A DNA stretch of 64,000 nucleotides from Panaeolus papilionaceus (lineage: Eukaryota > Basidiomycota > Agaricomycetes > Agaricales): assembly GCA_015501605.1 (NCBI GenBank), contig JADNRZ010000002.1, positions 1,426,001-1,490,000 on the forward strand. The letters are read 5' to 3'. The notes under the pieces were generated by a model. That model was not told where the DNA came from. It saw only the letters and a list, made by a program, of their open reading frames with translations, and did not search any database. Both the position numbers and the translations under genes were made by a program. Position 1 is the stretch's first letter, and every line of letters begins with the position of its first letter. This document shows positions 28,872-39,808 of the stretch, piece by piece.

Positions 28872-28895
28872 CAGCGGTGTAATCCATCACCGCTG
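28872..28895. repeat. Perfect 8-bp inverted repeat (hairpin)
   Basis: CAGCGGTG at 28872-28879 and its exact complement CACCGCTG at 28888-28895, separated by 8 nt. Confidence 0.7.
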
Positions 28896-28971
28896 GTATA
28901 ATCCTGCATAATCTGGCAGCACACCTTATATAGACCATATATGTCCACCCTCCTTCATCCCGGTGGAATCA

Positions 28972-29033
28972 TTTTGATACCGGAATGGCTTCATATTGGC
29001 AATTTTGATACCACAATGGTTTGATATTGGCAG
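28972..29033. repeat. Two-copy 31-bp tandem repeat
   Basis: Two adjoining 31-nt units starting TTTTGATACC at 28972 and 29003; most positions match by eye. Confidence 0.75.
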
Positions 29034-30131
29034 AGGTATCACATATGATGCACGTAGCCAGCTGAAGTCATAATTTGGGTGATGTGAGAGCTGAAATCCC
29101 AGAAAGCGGCTGGCCATGAAATACATAGACGAAAAATATGGCATTATTTGAATTTGATTTAGTATAGTTTTACATTGTGATTAAAAATAAACTACCCTGT
29201 TCTACTCCAGCATATAAATTACTACAATAGAATCTTCGAACCGTGAACCTATTAATATTCGCCATACCGCTATCCCCCAGATAAAATGACAATGTAAATT
29301 TGGTAGAAACGATTGGAAATGACAAGTGAGCAGAGCACACTGTTGATGAAGAACTCATGACATTTTGACTTGAAAGTGCAGTGTAAATTTAGTGGCAATA
29401 ATAGCTGAAAAATGATATGAATCATACCTGCATGCATAACCTTCAGACTATGAGTTGACTCGGACTGTATGTACCTATACACAGGTGTTAGTAGTGCTGA
29501 GAGATATCAGAAGACAGCCTGGCGTACCTTTGGTGATCTTATACCTCCACCTGCCTGCCTGAACCACGGAAATTGAGAGGAATCATGGTGAGTAAAGTAA
29601 GAGAGCACTTCATCGAACGTCCCAAATTATGAACCAACTATCACGTGTGGTATTCATCAGCATCACAGGTGTGACGTGTACTTTGTGTCACCATTAATTG
29701 AAGAAATTTCGCTAAGTCCTTTTTCCCAAGGTGAATATCAGGCTATGCCAGGCAATATAAGCATGGTATAATCTGGTATAATCCTGGCACATGTATCGCA
29801 ATTAAAATATCATGATTTTATTTCTTTACAAGTCTATCATCAAGATGCTATATTAAATATATACTTAATAGCAGAATGGCACCTCAGTGCATGTCCATGC
29901 ATTGGCATACCAGCGAGCAAAGCTCTGTTACATAATGGTCAGTGCCACAACCACAAAACAGGTTTCAATTATTTTACTGATGCCCTTCTCTCTCCTTTTC
30001 TCAGTAAAAAATATCAGTTTCATCATGTCTAAAAATTCAGACTCCATGTCTCGCCTTCAAAAAGACAACAAATGCTATGAAGTACACCTCTGGTCATTGC
30101 ATATCCCTTCACTATCCTTCGATCATTCATT

Positions 30132-31279
30132 ATGACCAACCTCAGAGCCTTACCCTTGCCAAATCGACTTTCTGTTCTTCAATTCATTGCATACACTAGT
30201 TTTGCCTCCTATATCATCTCTCAAGCCCACCTTTTGGCCCATCCGAAATATTCTACAGGACCTATACCGTATTCGCCAAGCAACGCGTTTATCTTTGCTT
30301 TCTTTGCTTTCTCAGCCGTCCTGAATGCGTCATGGCTTCGTCAGTGCTGTACCGTCAAATGGAACAACAGCTATCATCAGGCATCTGCCCTTTTCGTGCC
30401 CATTTATCGAGATATGGAGTCATCTGCGCTGTCTCAAGGGGAAAAGTCTTCACTTAGAGCTCATATTCACTCCGAGTTCGACTACTATGACGCTTTGTCA
30501 ACTCAATCGGATTGTTTGCCTTACTACATTGTCGGTCAGATCTTACTCAGTAAGTTGAATTGATTCAATCATCCACGACTATTTGACCATACCCTTTCAG
30601 TGGCCTGGACTGTCACTTGTTACTTTGAACAATACGAAGCGGCTCTTTTCGTCATATTGGCACAAGCATTCGTTCAGTTTTATCTCGCCTTCTATGTTTT
30701 AGACTGCGATATCCACCCTATCACTCCTTTCAACCAAATGTCCCACACAGTCATGAAAGTCAACGCTGGATTGAGCGTCCTTTATGTCTGGCAGAATTGG
30801 TCAATCTTAGATGTAAAGCTGAGTTCATTGTGTTGTTCCTCATCAGAAGGCTGATCATTTTTTTACTTTCAGAACCTTCTAGTGCCGCCAATTGCAGAGT
30901 TGCTCAACACCGTCGTATTTTTTATGCTTTTGGTAAGTTTTAATCTAGTTTTATGTCCGCCGATGTTTCTCACTGGCTTTCTATCCAGACCGTCGCTTCT
31001 GGCCCTGATCCTACATTGGGAATTTGTCTCCTCTACGATCTTGTTGCGCTTGTCTATGGCCGTACCCACAGCATGCTCTGGTACAGAACATTCCTCTGTT
31101 CTATCGTGGCCGTCGCTACGATACTTCTCGTGGACCTGCACATTGCCCTCAAAGATGGACACCCTTGGCTTAATAGTGAGCAAGACGAGGAAGAAGACAG
31201 CGATGCCAAGAAACCCTTACACGCCTTCCATAAACATGAACTTGGGTGGGATATCCTCATCAGTAGTCTAGTTGATTGA
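30132..31279 (+). CDS. Polytopic membrane protein, family not recognised
   Basis: The start ATG at 30132 opens MTNLRALPLPNRLSVLQF, and about four short introns follow (near 30549-30599, 30812-30872, 30932-30989). The spliced product of roughly 300 residues has about seven to eight hydrophobic segments, including FIAYTSFASYIISQAHLL, AFIFAFFAFSAVLNASWL, YIVGQILLMAWTVTCYF, ALFVILAQAFVQFYLAFYVL, LLNTVVFFMLL, LGICLLYDLVALVYG and FLCSIVAVATILLVDLHIAL. A soluble loop (SYHQASALFVPIYRDMESS ...) lies between helices two and three. The cytosolic-looking tail is acidic (NSEQDEEEDSDAKK) and ends ILISSLVD. It is probably an integral protein of an internal or plasma membrane. It converges with the next gene (41 bp between stops). 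Function cannot be assigned. Confidence 0.7.
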
Positions 31280-31320
31280 AACTGTTGTGGTCAATTGGTT
31301 GCTGTGGTATTCTAAAATTG

Positions 31321-32536
31321 TCAACACACAGCAACGACGCTATTTACAAAATCTCTAAAAGTGTTCCAAGCCACATCGTCCAACAACCCTGGATGTTTTT
31401 GATTGATGGTTACATATTCCTGCTTCAGTTTGGCGAGCCCTTCCTTTAACATTTGCGCATCTTTGATATGAAAATCATCGAAGGTTATGTCCATACGCGT
31501 TATATAAATGTTGACCATTTCCGTGGCATCTATAATCGCGATGGGAAAGAGATATAATAAGGACATAAGCCCCGACAAGAATCCCCTACTCAACAGTTAG
31601 CGAAAGTGTGTCATTTCAGCTCATGGAAAGTATTTGCGCTTACCACAAAGTCAGAGATGGTCCCGTTTTAGAGCACCCTGTAGCCCATAAGGTCTCGTGT
31701 GCCCATGCTACCTTCGTCCATCGACACATCTTGTTGATCATGACCATCGATCCTCTGTCGTCAGACCAACTTCGTCGCAGGTCCGCCTCCACGCAGTCAA
31801 AGCTATACACTCTCACATTTTTGGGGTTGAAAATGTGCCATTGACTCGCAGTGCCACACACCCGCACATCATCCTGTTCGACTTTGTTGCCACCAGGGGA
31901 TTGTTGATGGCTTTTAACCTCGGCCGTGTCGGTCAAATGTTGGTCAAGGTCAGCAGTAACTGGTTCCTGCTTTTCCACATAAATGGTATCCTCCTGTTCG
32001 TCTACTGATCGCTCGCTTGTGGATTTCGAGATGTACGTCTTCGTTTTGAGCGAGTTGAGGCGTATTGTATCACCAGTAAGTATCGTATGGACAATGTCGT
32101 CCCTCATTTTCCCGAGCCAAATTGGGGTATTCTGGGACCCAAGCACACGCACTCGAAATCTGTCAAAGTGACATTCGACCCATGGGCCAGCGGTAAAGCC
32201 TAGCTGGACTGGACACAGAAGAAGTCTGATGGTGAGTCCTCGCATGCTGGAATCTGCGTAAGGTTCCCGGCTCTCCAGGTTATTGACAGACAGAGTTAAA
32301 AAGTATGGAGCATTATATCGAGGGTAGTGGAGTTGTAGGAAGACCTCCCTGATACTAGCTCTGCGGTGTTTTGATGTAATCTCGATGCCCCCTATACGAA
32401 GAAATCCCGCCTGCTTTATCTGTATTTTGTAGCCTAGGAGCCGTGTCCATAGAAGAGCGATGTTTAGAAATAATGCAGGGATACAGATGGCGAAGATGGT
32501 CATTGGGAATACAAAAAGACTTGCTACAGCGAACAT
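31321..32536 (-). CDS. Membrane-anchored protein, possibly related to bridge-like lipid-transfer N-termini
   Basis: Two exons. The first runs from ATG 32536 (MFAVASLFVFPMTIFAICIP), with one strong N-terminal membrane segment followed by a beta-rich-looking stretch: IKQAGFLRIGGIEITS, IREVFLQLHYPRYNAPYF, TLSVNNLESREPYADS, LGFTAGPWVECHFDRFRVRVLG. A GT-AG intron (about 31574-31633) then leads to a second exon with GFLSGLMSLLYLFPIAIIDA and a helical end; the stop is at 31321. The total is about 390 residues. The anchor plus alternating strands recalls the start of Fmp27/Csf1-type bridge lipid-transfer proteins, but those exceed 2,000 residues, so this would be a stand-alone relative or an unrelated family. 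That link is inference. Internal charged spacer (ERSVDEQEDTIYVEKQ) near residue 190. Confidence 0.55.
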
Positions 32537-33004
32537 TGCAGTTTTGAAGCTCTCCTAGCATTTTTTAATTCCACAGTGACGAGCTTTAAACGAATCTTTA
32601 AAATGGCGGTGACGTCATTCTTCGGTAACACCGATGACGAAAATGGAACCAAATTTGCTTTGTTGGGAAATGACCACGCGTTCACCCGATCACCAACTGC
32701 TGAAAAGTTGAGCCTCAAGCCATGAAGAACGGAGAGCGACATTGGTCATTCCATATTCACACCCTGGGGAACTAATAATACAGTCATGGTACACTTTTAG
32801 ATGCGTACTAGTCGACGGTATAGCCTATCAGACCAATACAATAATTTATGACATATAAATAATCCCTGGACGATGCAAGTCTTGAGTGGTGATACAAAAC
32901 CATAGAAAATGCTCACAAAACATCCAATGTGAAAGGTAAACCTGTTATACATACAGTCCAATATAGCTTTCAATTTTTATACATTCTACGTCTTAAGCCC
33001 TATG
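32537..33004. other. Spacer, no gene recognised
   Basis: 468 bp between two minus-strand genes. A short open frame at 32524-32742 overlaps the downstream start in another frame and is not convincing. It holds the promoter of the anchored protein gene. Confidence 0.45.
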
Positions 33005-34363
33005 TCAAATGTTGTGGTCCTTTTCACTACCTTTTAGCCCTGTATTGCCACCAGTGATCGGTACAATAGACGACGTCGACGATCGTGTGGGGAATCGGTA
33101 CATATTGAGCCGCGTCGCCGTTGGTGATGGTTTTGCCATTGAAGAATAATGGCTGGTTACGGGCGCCTGGTTGTACGCAACATCGTCTTTGTACGACACG
33201 TAGGACAATGTCGAATCGGTTTCTGAGAAAGCCTGACTGGGTTGGTGACTGTGCCCAGGTTTCACAAAAGATTTAGGAGCTGTGATTTCGCTGGGTGTGG
33301 GGATATCAGCCGGCGCCGGGAAGGTTACAATGGACGGAGGTTTGCGTAGCGGGGTCAACGCAAAGTTGGGGTTGATTGATTGACCCCTGAACCCTTGCTC
33401 GGGAGAGGACAAATGCTTTCCCCATTGGGTGCTTGTATCAACAAACTTCATTTGGCGCTCGTTGCCATTACGAGCGAACCCCCCGCTTTCGGTGAAGGCC
33501 AGCTGGCTGGAATGTGGACTGCTTCTGTCGTTTGAGCTGGCCCAAAAGTCCCCGTTTTTGTCCTCCGGATCTCCGGAAAACATTGATTGACTTGAAGCTC
33601 TCTTCACATCGTTCTTCCGCCTACTGCGACGGTACAGCAATATTGCAAGTCCCACCATAAGGCCAAAAAGAAGAATCGCGAAGGGGATGGCCAAACCTAA
33701 AATAAGAGCTTGCGAACTTCTACATAGTTCGAAAATATCAGTGATGCAGATGAGTAAACGGAGTAAAGTTAAACAGGAACTAGAGAGCCAAGCTAACCTG
33801 CTTTGCTGCCGTAAGCAGGAAACATTGGGAGACCCTGTATTATGTCCGTTGTGTTTATGGTCCATTTGATCCATAGAGTCTCCGTGAGTTTGTGAGGGGG
33901 TAATTTCAGCAGTTGTGTGTCTGCGACTCGAAGGTGTTGCCAGCACTGACATGACGGTGCTGGTGCTGGTGGTTTCTCCCCCATCATGGAGTCTTGGGGC
34001 ACTCTCAGAAGCTTGAGCTGGGGTAGGGGTTGTAGAAACAGGAGACGCCGAAAGGGTCACTAAGTGGTGGTAGTCCACTGAATCCATACCCAAGGTCCTG
34101 GATGATATAGGATGTCCAACAGTGTCACCTGGGGAGTCTAATACGGCCGGGGACTTTACATATTGACGTCGGGTTAAGTCTAGAAGCTTTTCTGTTGACA
34201 AAAAAGGAGGGGCATTCACGGCTATTTGCATGTTTGGCGGGGAATGCATTTGGAGGTGGTTCCAGATTCTCCACCCGTGATGTATAATTGCTGTCACTTG
34301 AGGTTTCCAGAACCTGGAATGAGGGTAAGCATCCGATGTCTGGAAGTCATGATCATTGACCAT
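33005..34363 (-). CDS. Single-pass membrane protein with Ser/Thr-rich ectodomain
   Basis: The C-terminal half is clear: a Ser/Thr/Pro-rich presumed ectodomain (TLSASPVSTTPTPAQASES, TTSTSTVMSVLATPSS), one transmembrane helix (ALILGLAIPFAILLFGLMVGLAILLY) followed by a stop-transfer RRSRRKN, and an intracellular Ser-rich tail (GDPEDKNGDFWASSND, YRFPTRSSTSSIVPITGG) ending at 33005. This layout is common among fungal cell-surface or wall-linked proteins. A 78-nt GT-AG intron just before the membrane helix (about 33718-33795) is a multiple of three and free of stops, so retention would only insert 26 residues. The 5' end is uncertain: the frame opens at 34363, but a good signal-peptide exon lies further upstream at 34642-34700 and can be joined in frame to FWKPQVTA near 34312. 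Function unknown. Confidence 0.6.
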   Translation of the reverse strand: MVNDHDFQTSDAYPHSRFWKPQVTAIIHHGWRIWNHLQMHSPPNMQIAVNAPPFLSTEKLLDLTRRQYVKSPAVLDSPGDTVGHPISSRTLGMDSVDYHHLVTLSASPVSTTPTPAQASESAPRLHDGGETTSTSTVMSVLATPSSRRHTTAEITPSQTHGDSMDQMDHKHNGHNTGSPNVSCLRQQSRLAWLSSSCLTLLRLLICITDIFELCRSSQALILGLAIPFAILLFGLMVGLAILLYRRSRRKNDVKRASSQSMFSGDPEDKNGDFWASSNDRSSPHSSQLAFTESGGFARNGNERQMKFVDTSTQWGKHLSSPEQGFRGQSINPNFALTPLRKPPSIVTFPAPADIPTPSEITAPKSFVKPGHSHQPSQAFSETDSTLSYVSYKDDVAYNQAPVTSHYSSMAKPSPTATRLNMYRFPTRSSTSSIVPITGGNTGLKGSEKDHNI

Positions 34364-34641
34364 TCACCAAGTCCAGCGTCTATTGAAGCAAAGGAAAGAA
34401 TAAGTGAAGCAACTGGGCGCAGGGTCCTATTTGCTCGGGTGAGCGTACTAAACACACGCTGATTAAGAAAATGGCATACTTCGCAGAAGCCTTTGCTGAG
34501 TTCCTGTTGCTCGACTGGCTGCTAAAGCGTCTTACTTGCTCAACCAAAGCCGTTGCATCCAGCACGACCGTGCAAACGAAGGGAGATCATTGCGTGGTTG
34601 ACGTTCGGAGAGATTATTATATAGATATTGTAGTACTCACA

Positions 34642-34700
34642 TCATCGTGGATACATCAGAGATTTGCATCAAGGTAACCAGAAGCAACATTATGATCATA
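34642..34700 (-). other. Candidate signal-peptide first exon for the membrane protein
   Basis: Minus-strand ATG at 34698-34700 starts MIIMLLLVTLMQISDVSTM, a short hydrophobic leader, and runs into a GTGAGT donor. It would supply the missing secretion signal to the gene at 33005-34363. Intermediate exons are not resolved. Confidence 0.4.
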
Positions 34701-36137
34701 TAACCATCACTCGACGCATAAATAGCACTGGAAAAGCTGTTCGTTATAATTATATTCAGATTTGGTGGGGAACACCGCCGAATTGAGAATCAGAAACTAA
34801 AACGTCTGACGCAGAAACTGATATCCGCCAATAGATAGAAATTTATATGCATACCACAAACCAACCGTTTTAGTACAGCTTTCGTGTCATGGTTTGATTC
34901 AAGTTTGATGCAAAGGCTTGTACTTGGGGGCGCTGTCGTCTCATTCGGGGGCGTGAGAGATCTCCTGAATCATCGGAGGCTGGGCGGAGCCTCGGAGAGG
35001 AAGGACAAGTCGTCAGCATGGCATCACCCCAGGTCTGCGTCTCTTCAAAGAACCGCACTGGTGGGATAAGCTCCTCGTTTTGTTCTTGACTACTAAGTAT
35101 CGTGGCCAGCCGGAACAAACCTTCTGCCAGTGATGTTCCATTGACTACGGGTCCGTAACACCGTATACGTATATGTATGTTGTGCCTCCCCAGGGCAGAC
35201 TTTACTGAGTAGAAATAAAAGTGAGATCCATTTCAGAATCGTAGACAATGCTTTTTTTTCCTTTTCTGTTCACTGGTATGTGATTTACATTCAGATAGGT
35301 CTGGCGTCGAGCGGTGTTTCCATGATATTTCTTATCGTGAAGTTATGCAACATCTCAATTGTTCGCACTCCAGCCGTTTTCTATAAATATGATGAGTAGT
35401 AGCGCTACACGTGCAGTAGTTATACAAAGTAGTGAAGGAAGGTGTTGCAAGTGTTGGTGGTATTCCTTCTAAATTTTAACTAGATGAATGACGGGGGTGA
35501 CCCGGGTTCATTTGTATATGGGGTATGGATGCCGCGAAGGTTTACCATAAAGACGGAACAGTGCCAGTAAGCTGGAGATGGTGAGTAGTACGGAAGTGGA
35601 AACGTTACATGTGGTCAGAAGAAATAAGAAAGGTCAAATTAAGTTCCATGCAGTAGTTTCTGGACGCTCTTCGACCGTCTTGCGTTAGGCGTCGTCAGTG
35701 TGGGAGACCAAGCCAGTGTTTGTCATCGCCGGACATTTCCTTTTAAGGAATGAAGACATACAGGTCGAAATGCCAATAGAGCTGTTTCAAAAAAACGACA
35801 AAAAAAAATAAAGAATATGAAAGATAAAGAAGAACAAGTTGTGTAAACCATGAAGCATATAATTTAAAAGTGAAATAAGAATAAAAGTTGTAAATAAATA
35901 GTTCATTGGACAACCTCCGGATTGATTCGGCTCACGTGGCTGTAATAAAGCTCCCACCAATGTATGGAAAGTTCTAAATGGATTTCTTCTTCCTGTCGGC
36001 TGTCGGCTGGATATTCGATAACTTTTCTGTAAACTAACAAACAGGTTCTTTACTCTCTTTAATTCATTCCCTCACCATCTCTCTCTCTCTCTCTTTTATT
36101 ATTTTTTACATATTTCTCTCTTTTTTCTTCGCATGTC
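34701..36137. other. Intergenic region
   Basis: 1.4 kb between divergent genes. A minus-strand frame of 82 codons at 34870-35118 reads rather like protein (GLFRLATILSSQEQNEEL) but has no start, splice pattern or family I can support. The right end is a pyrimidine-rich leader of the G-alpha gene. Confidence 0.45.
36078..36094 (+). repeat. (CT)n tract in the G-alpha 5' leader
   Basis: A run of CT dinucleotides followed by T-rich sequence directly upstream of the ATG at 36138. CT-rich leaders are common near fungal transcription starts. Confidence 0.55.
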
Positions 36138-38434
36138 ATGCCCAAGCAAAAGTTTGAGCCTCCTCAAATTCGTCGGAGGACTCTCTCCGATCCCCTCGCA
36201 GCGGCTCTTCTCCCCCCGCCAGACGAATCTCCAATAGAGAGGGAGACACGTCTCAAGGCTGAGATAGATGCCAAGAAGGTCAGCGACTCCATCGATGAGA
36301 TGATTCGTCAGGAACGAAACGAAAGGAAAAAGTCAAAGACCGATGTCAATGTCCTACTTCTAGGTCAATCAGAGTCAGGAAAGAGTACAACACTCAAACG
36401 TGAGTCTTCAATAAATTATGACTGCCAAACACCTCTACTGCGTCGGCAGTCAATGTGTGACGAAACCCTACCAACGACCCTACGCTCAAACCATATTCCC
36501 GAGGGATTTAGGAGCTATCCGCATTTTTATGGACGATCTTCTTTTATCATGATATCTAACTCTACATTGTAGAATTTCAGCTGTTGCATTCACCATCTGC
36601 ATTTCACGCCGAACGCATTGCTTGGAGAGCTGTCATTTACCTCAACTTGGTCCGTTCGATTAGACGGTATGTTCCCCTATCTTACCCCATTATGCAGTGT
36701 AATTTACCATCGCTTCAGCATTCTAGACGCCCTTTTACCTGACTCTGATACTTTGGATGACCATGATGATGGTGACTCTCTCGAGACAGCGTCAGTTATC
36801 ATCACTTCCTCAGGGAGACCCCCATCTGCGATCTTGGGTACTCGCGTATCCAAGTATGAGAGCTATCGGCAAAGATTGGAACCTTTAATCGAGCTAGAGG
36901 AACGCCTTATTCGTTTACTTTCTTCTCCAGATGAGGACGAGGCTACACATCTTGGACCTGTAAAGCCATACTCGAACTACTATCGTACTGAGAATGCGGC
37001 CGTCAGCGGAAAACCTTCCAACACGGGCCCAAACGGACGCCCTGCTCCCACCATTACCATTCCACAAAAAAGGCAGACACCCATGGTACCCAATAGGCCG
37101 GTCGGTGGACACGCAATCTCACCCAGCACTAGCAACCATTCTATCAAGGGAAAAGAAATTGCTGTTCATACGTCGATGAATTGGAAGAAGGCATTCTCCC
37201 TCGGCAACAAGTCGAAGAGTCCCAAAAGTGCCCATACTGGCGAGATTGAGGGATGGTGGGAAGATCCAGAGGACCCAGTGCATACTCTGAATGCCTGTGC
37301 GCCTACTATGCTTGAAATGTGGCGCGATCCCCAAGTTAAGACAAGGCTGGAAGAAAAACGCCTCCGTTTGGAGGAAAGCAGTGGATTGTGAGTACAATAA
37401 TACTCGGTTTTGTGCATCAATTAATGCTATCATATCAAGTTACCTTGATGAGATCCCAAGGATTACTGCCAAAAAGTATATTCCCACAGATGGTAAGCGT
37501 CCCAGAATCTTGCTGTGGACACTATTCGCTGATGATCGTGCCTGAAGCCGACGTGTTGAAGGCTAGGTTGAAGACGATGGGTGTCGTCGAATACACTTTT
37601 TCAATTCCCTCGGGAAGTAATCGAGGCGTTGAATGGCGCATTTACGACGTCGGCGGTGCTCGTAACCAACGACAAGCTTGGGCTCCATACTTCGAAGATG
37701 GTGTGTTTGATGTGGCATCTCTCAAGGGCATATTTTGATCCCCGTATACTTTGTAGTGAACGCCATCATATTCCTTGCACCAATTTCTGCATTTGATCAA
37801 GTGCTGACTGAGGTATGTGTTTATCGGCATTCTGTGGACATATTTATGGACCGATGCAGGATCCCCGAGTTAACCGTCTGGAGGATTCACTCCTCCTATG
37901 GAAGTCTGTCGTGTCGAATAAACTTCTCTCCAACGTGAACGTTGTCCTATTTCTGAACAAGGTCGATCTCCTCCAAGTAAGTAGCGCTTTCGTATTTTAT
38001 CGCTGGTTCTTATCTTTTCTGGAGGCAAAACTTGACTCGGGCGTCAAGCTAAGTCACCACATGATCTCTTACGGCGATCGACCAAACGACTTCGACTCAG
38101 TTTCTAAATGTGAGGACGGTTTGTCCTAAAAGTATCAACACATCTGATTTTGAGCCCCTGTAGATTTCAGAAACAAGTTTGGCGTCATTCATCAGTCATA
38201 TACGCCAAACAAAGAACGAGAATTATACAGTGCGTCCTCTGCAAACACGTGGACTTCTCATTCTAATACCCCCCTAGTCCATTTCACAGCTGTGACTGAC
38301 ACCAGGCGCACCGTCACTATCATCTCAACGGGTATGTGCTGCGTAATTGATAGTCTCGAATATAAACGCTGACGATTAAAACAGTCCGCGATATTATTAT
38401 CAAAGGAAATCTTCGCAACATGAAACTCGTCTAA
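36138..38434 (+). CDS. Atypical large heterotrimeric G-protein alpha subunit
   Basis: G-alpha-like GTPase. The start ATG 36138 (MPKQKFEPPQIRRRTLSDP) gives a long basic N-terminus. G1 P-loop LLLGQSESGKSTTLK is near 36355-36400, then the helical domain (LHSPSAFHAERIAWRAVIYLNLV) with a large insert (about 36720-37380) rich in Ser/Pro/Lys. Switch I retains an Arg (ARLKTMGVVE), near 37562. G3 is DVGGARNQRQAW near 37645: the catalytic Gln of DVGGQR is Ala here. Next come FEDVNAIIFLAPISAFDQVL, G4 FLNKVDLL near 37960 and G5 TAVTDTRR near 38287. The stop is TAA 38432-38434 after NLRNMKLV. There is no MGxxxS myristoylation motif and no palmitoylatable N-terminal Cys, and the C-terminus lacks the usual CGL(I/F). 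Such divergent G-alpha genes are multiplied in Agaricomycetes. About nine introns. Likely low GTPase activity (inference). Confidence 0.88.
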
Positions 38435-38851
38435 ACGCATACCCGTTTGCAAACCTATCCTTCCTCTTGTTTTGCATGGCTACGCCAAATTTTAACAACA
38501 GGCGAACCCATGCCTAAGTTCACTCTCTCCTTCTACGACTTTCGCTACAATTTCGTTTTGAGTTATCCACTCCTTAATTCGTTCAATACCCTAATACAAA
38601 GCGACACGATTTATCCCTTCGGTTTCTCTTTTCAAACCTGTTTTCCCAACTACTCTATGTATATTTGCCTGGCACTCTGCAAAATTTGTAATATTCACTC
38701 GCTTTCAGTCGTTAATACTTCTACTCGCTACGCTACTACGTATATACTTTGTTTGCTGTTGTAATCATACGTGCCGTTCGAAGTTATCTTTCATACCCCT
38801 TTCATTGAGTCGTGTCCTTCGTGAGAGCAAACCAACTCTGAATATGCCGGC
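38435..38851. other. Spacer, no gene recognised
   Basis: 417 bp, T/C-rich, between the G-alpha stop and the RidA start. It contains the G-alpha 3' UTR and the RidA promoter. Confidence 0.5.
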
Positions 38852-39654
38852 ATGATCAAACCAGCGTTTTCTGCTTGCTTGATGACGTCGCGATACCTTC
38901 AAAAAGCTGCTTCGTGTAATTTAGGGGCAATTACCCGCCCCCGACATTTCGGGAATTATCGAATAAATGTTTTACCAAGCGGCTTATTACCATTTCGATT
39001 ATCAGCCCGAATTAGATCCATCCACAGTTCTCTTCCTACACAAAACATGGCGACAGTCACCACACATGAATCTCTTAACAAGGTCTCCACCAGTGGTGCG
39101 TTGTGTTAGAAAGGCTTCAACCTTCCTTGTCACTGAACATGAACACCTATTACTACTCTACGACGGTGCCACGTCACGGTTTATAGCTGCTCCTGCTGCC
39201 ATTGGACCTTACTCTCAAGCCATTAAAGTTGGAGACCTTCTTTTTTGTTCAGGATGCATTCCTTTGAACCCAGCCACCATGGAAGTCGTTGAGGGTGGAG
39301 TTCAGGCTCAAACTAAACAAGCCCTCAAGAACCTCAAATCAGTAGTCGAGGCTGGTGGCTCAGAACTTGGTAAAGTCGCGAAAACCACAGTGCGAGTTTT
39401 GTTTACTTCTGCTTCGATTTCGGCGTCTTAGCTTGTTGGATCTTGTAGGTTTTCCTCAAGGACATGAATGACTTCGCAGCAGTCAACGCGATATACGCCG
39501 ATTTCTTCGGTAACCACGCCCCCGCCCGTTCTGCTGTCGAGGTTGCTCGTCTTCCCAAGGACGTTCTCGTTGAGGTGGAATGTATTGCTAGGTAACCATC
39601 TCATCTACACATAATTGTGGTGCTGTCTTCTCACAACTTTCTAGCTTGAAGTGA
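38852..39654 (+). CDS. RidA/YjgF/YER057c family enamine-imine deaminase, with possible mitochondrial leader
   Basis: RidA proteins hydrolyse reactive 2-aminoacrylate-type enamines released by PLP enzymes and protect branched-chain amino-acid synthesis. The core reads [26 protein letters not shown], then [40 protein letters not shown] and [21 protein letters not shown], including the substrate-binding Arg of PARSAVEV. Two in-frame starts exist. ATG 38852 adds about 65 residues rich in Arg/Ser with few acids ([18 protein letters not shown] ... [11 protein letters not shown]), like a mitochondrial presequence. ATG 39047 ([16 protein letters not shown]) gives a cytosolic form. An intron from about 39095 to 39188 removes a stop-containing segment before the core; another lies near 39389-39447. 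It ends at TGA 39652-39654 in a four-codon last exon. Confidence 0.9.
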
Positions 39655-39808
39655 TCAGTACTGCCAAAGACTCGATTTAAGCTAGAAACCACACATCCAA
39701 TGTCTCTCTTACCTATCAGTGTAGCATTTGACATTCTCAAATGACCCAAAGAAATTGGAAGCAGTGATTACGACAGAAAAACAGCAGTGCTATAATATAC
39801 AACGTTGG

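Larger units (their letters stand above)
28731..30131. other. AT-rich spacer between COG8 and membrane-protein gene
   Basis: 1.4 kb between divergent genes. It holds both promoters plus small repeats: a hairpin at 28872-28895, a two-copy 31-bp tandem repeat at 28972-29033, and recurring GGTATAATC(C)TGG words near 28895-28917 and 29764-29792. No protein-coding remnant recognised. It might be a decayed non-autonomous element (see findings). Confidence 0.5.

Noticed and set aside
34870..35118. 82-codon minus-strand frame (GLFRLATILSS...)
   Set aside because: Protein-like at first, but no start, no convincing exon partner and no family; kept only as a note in the spacer.
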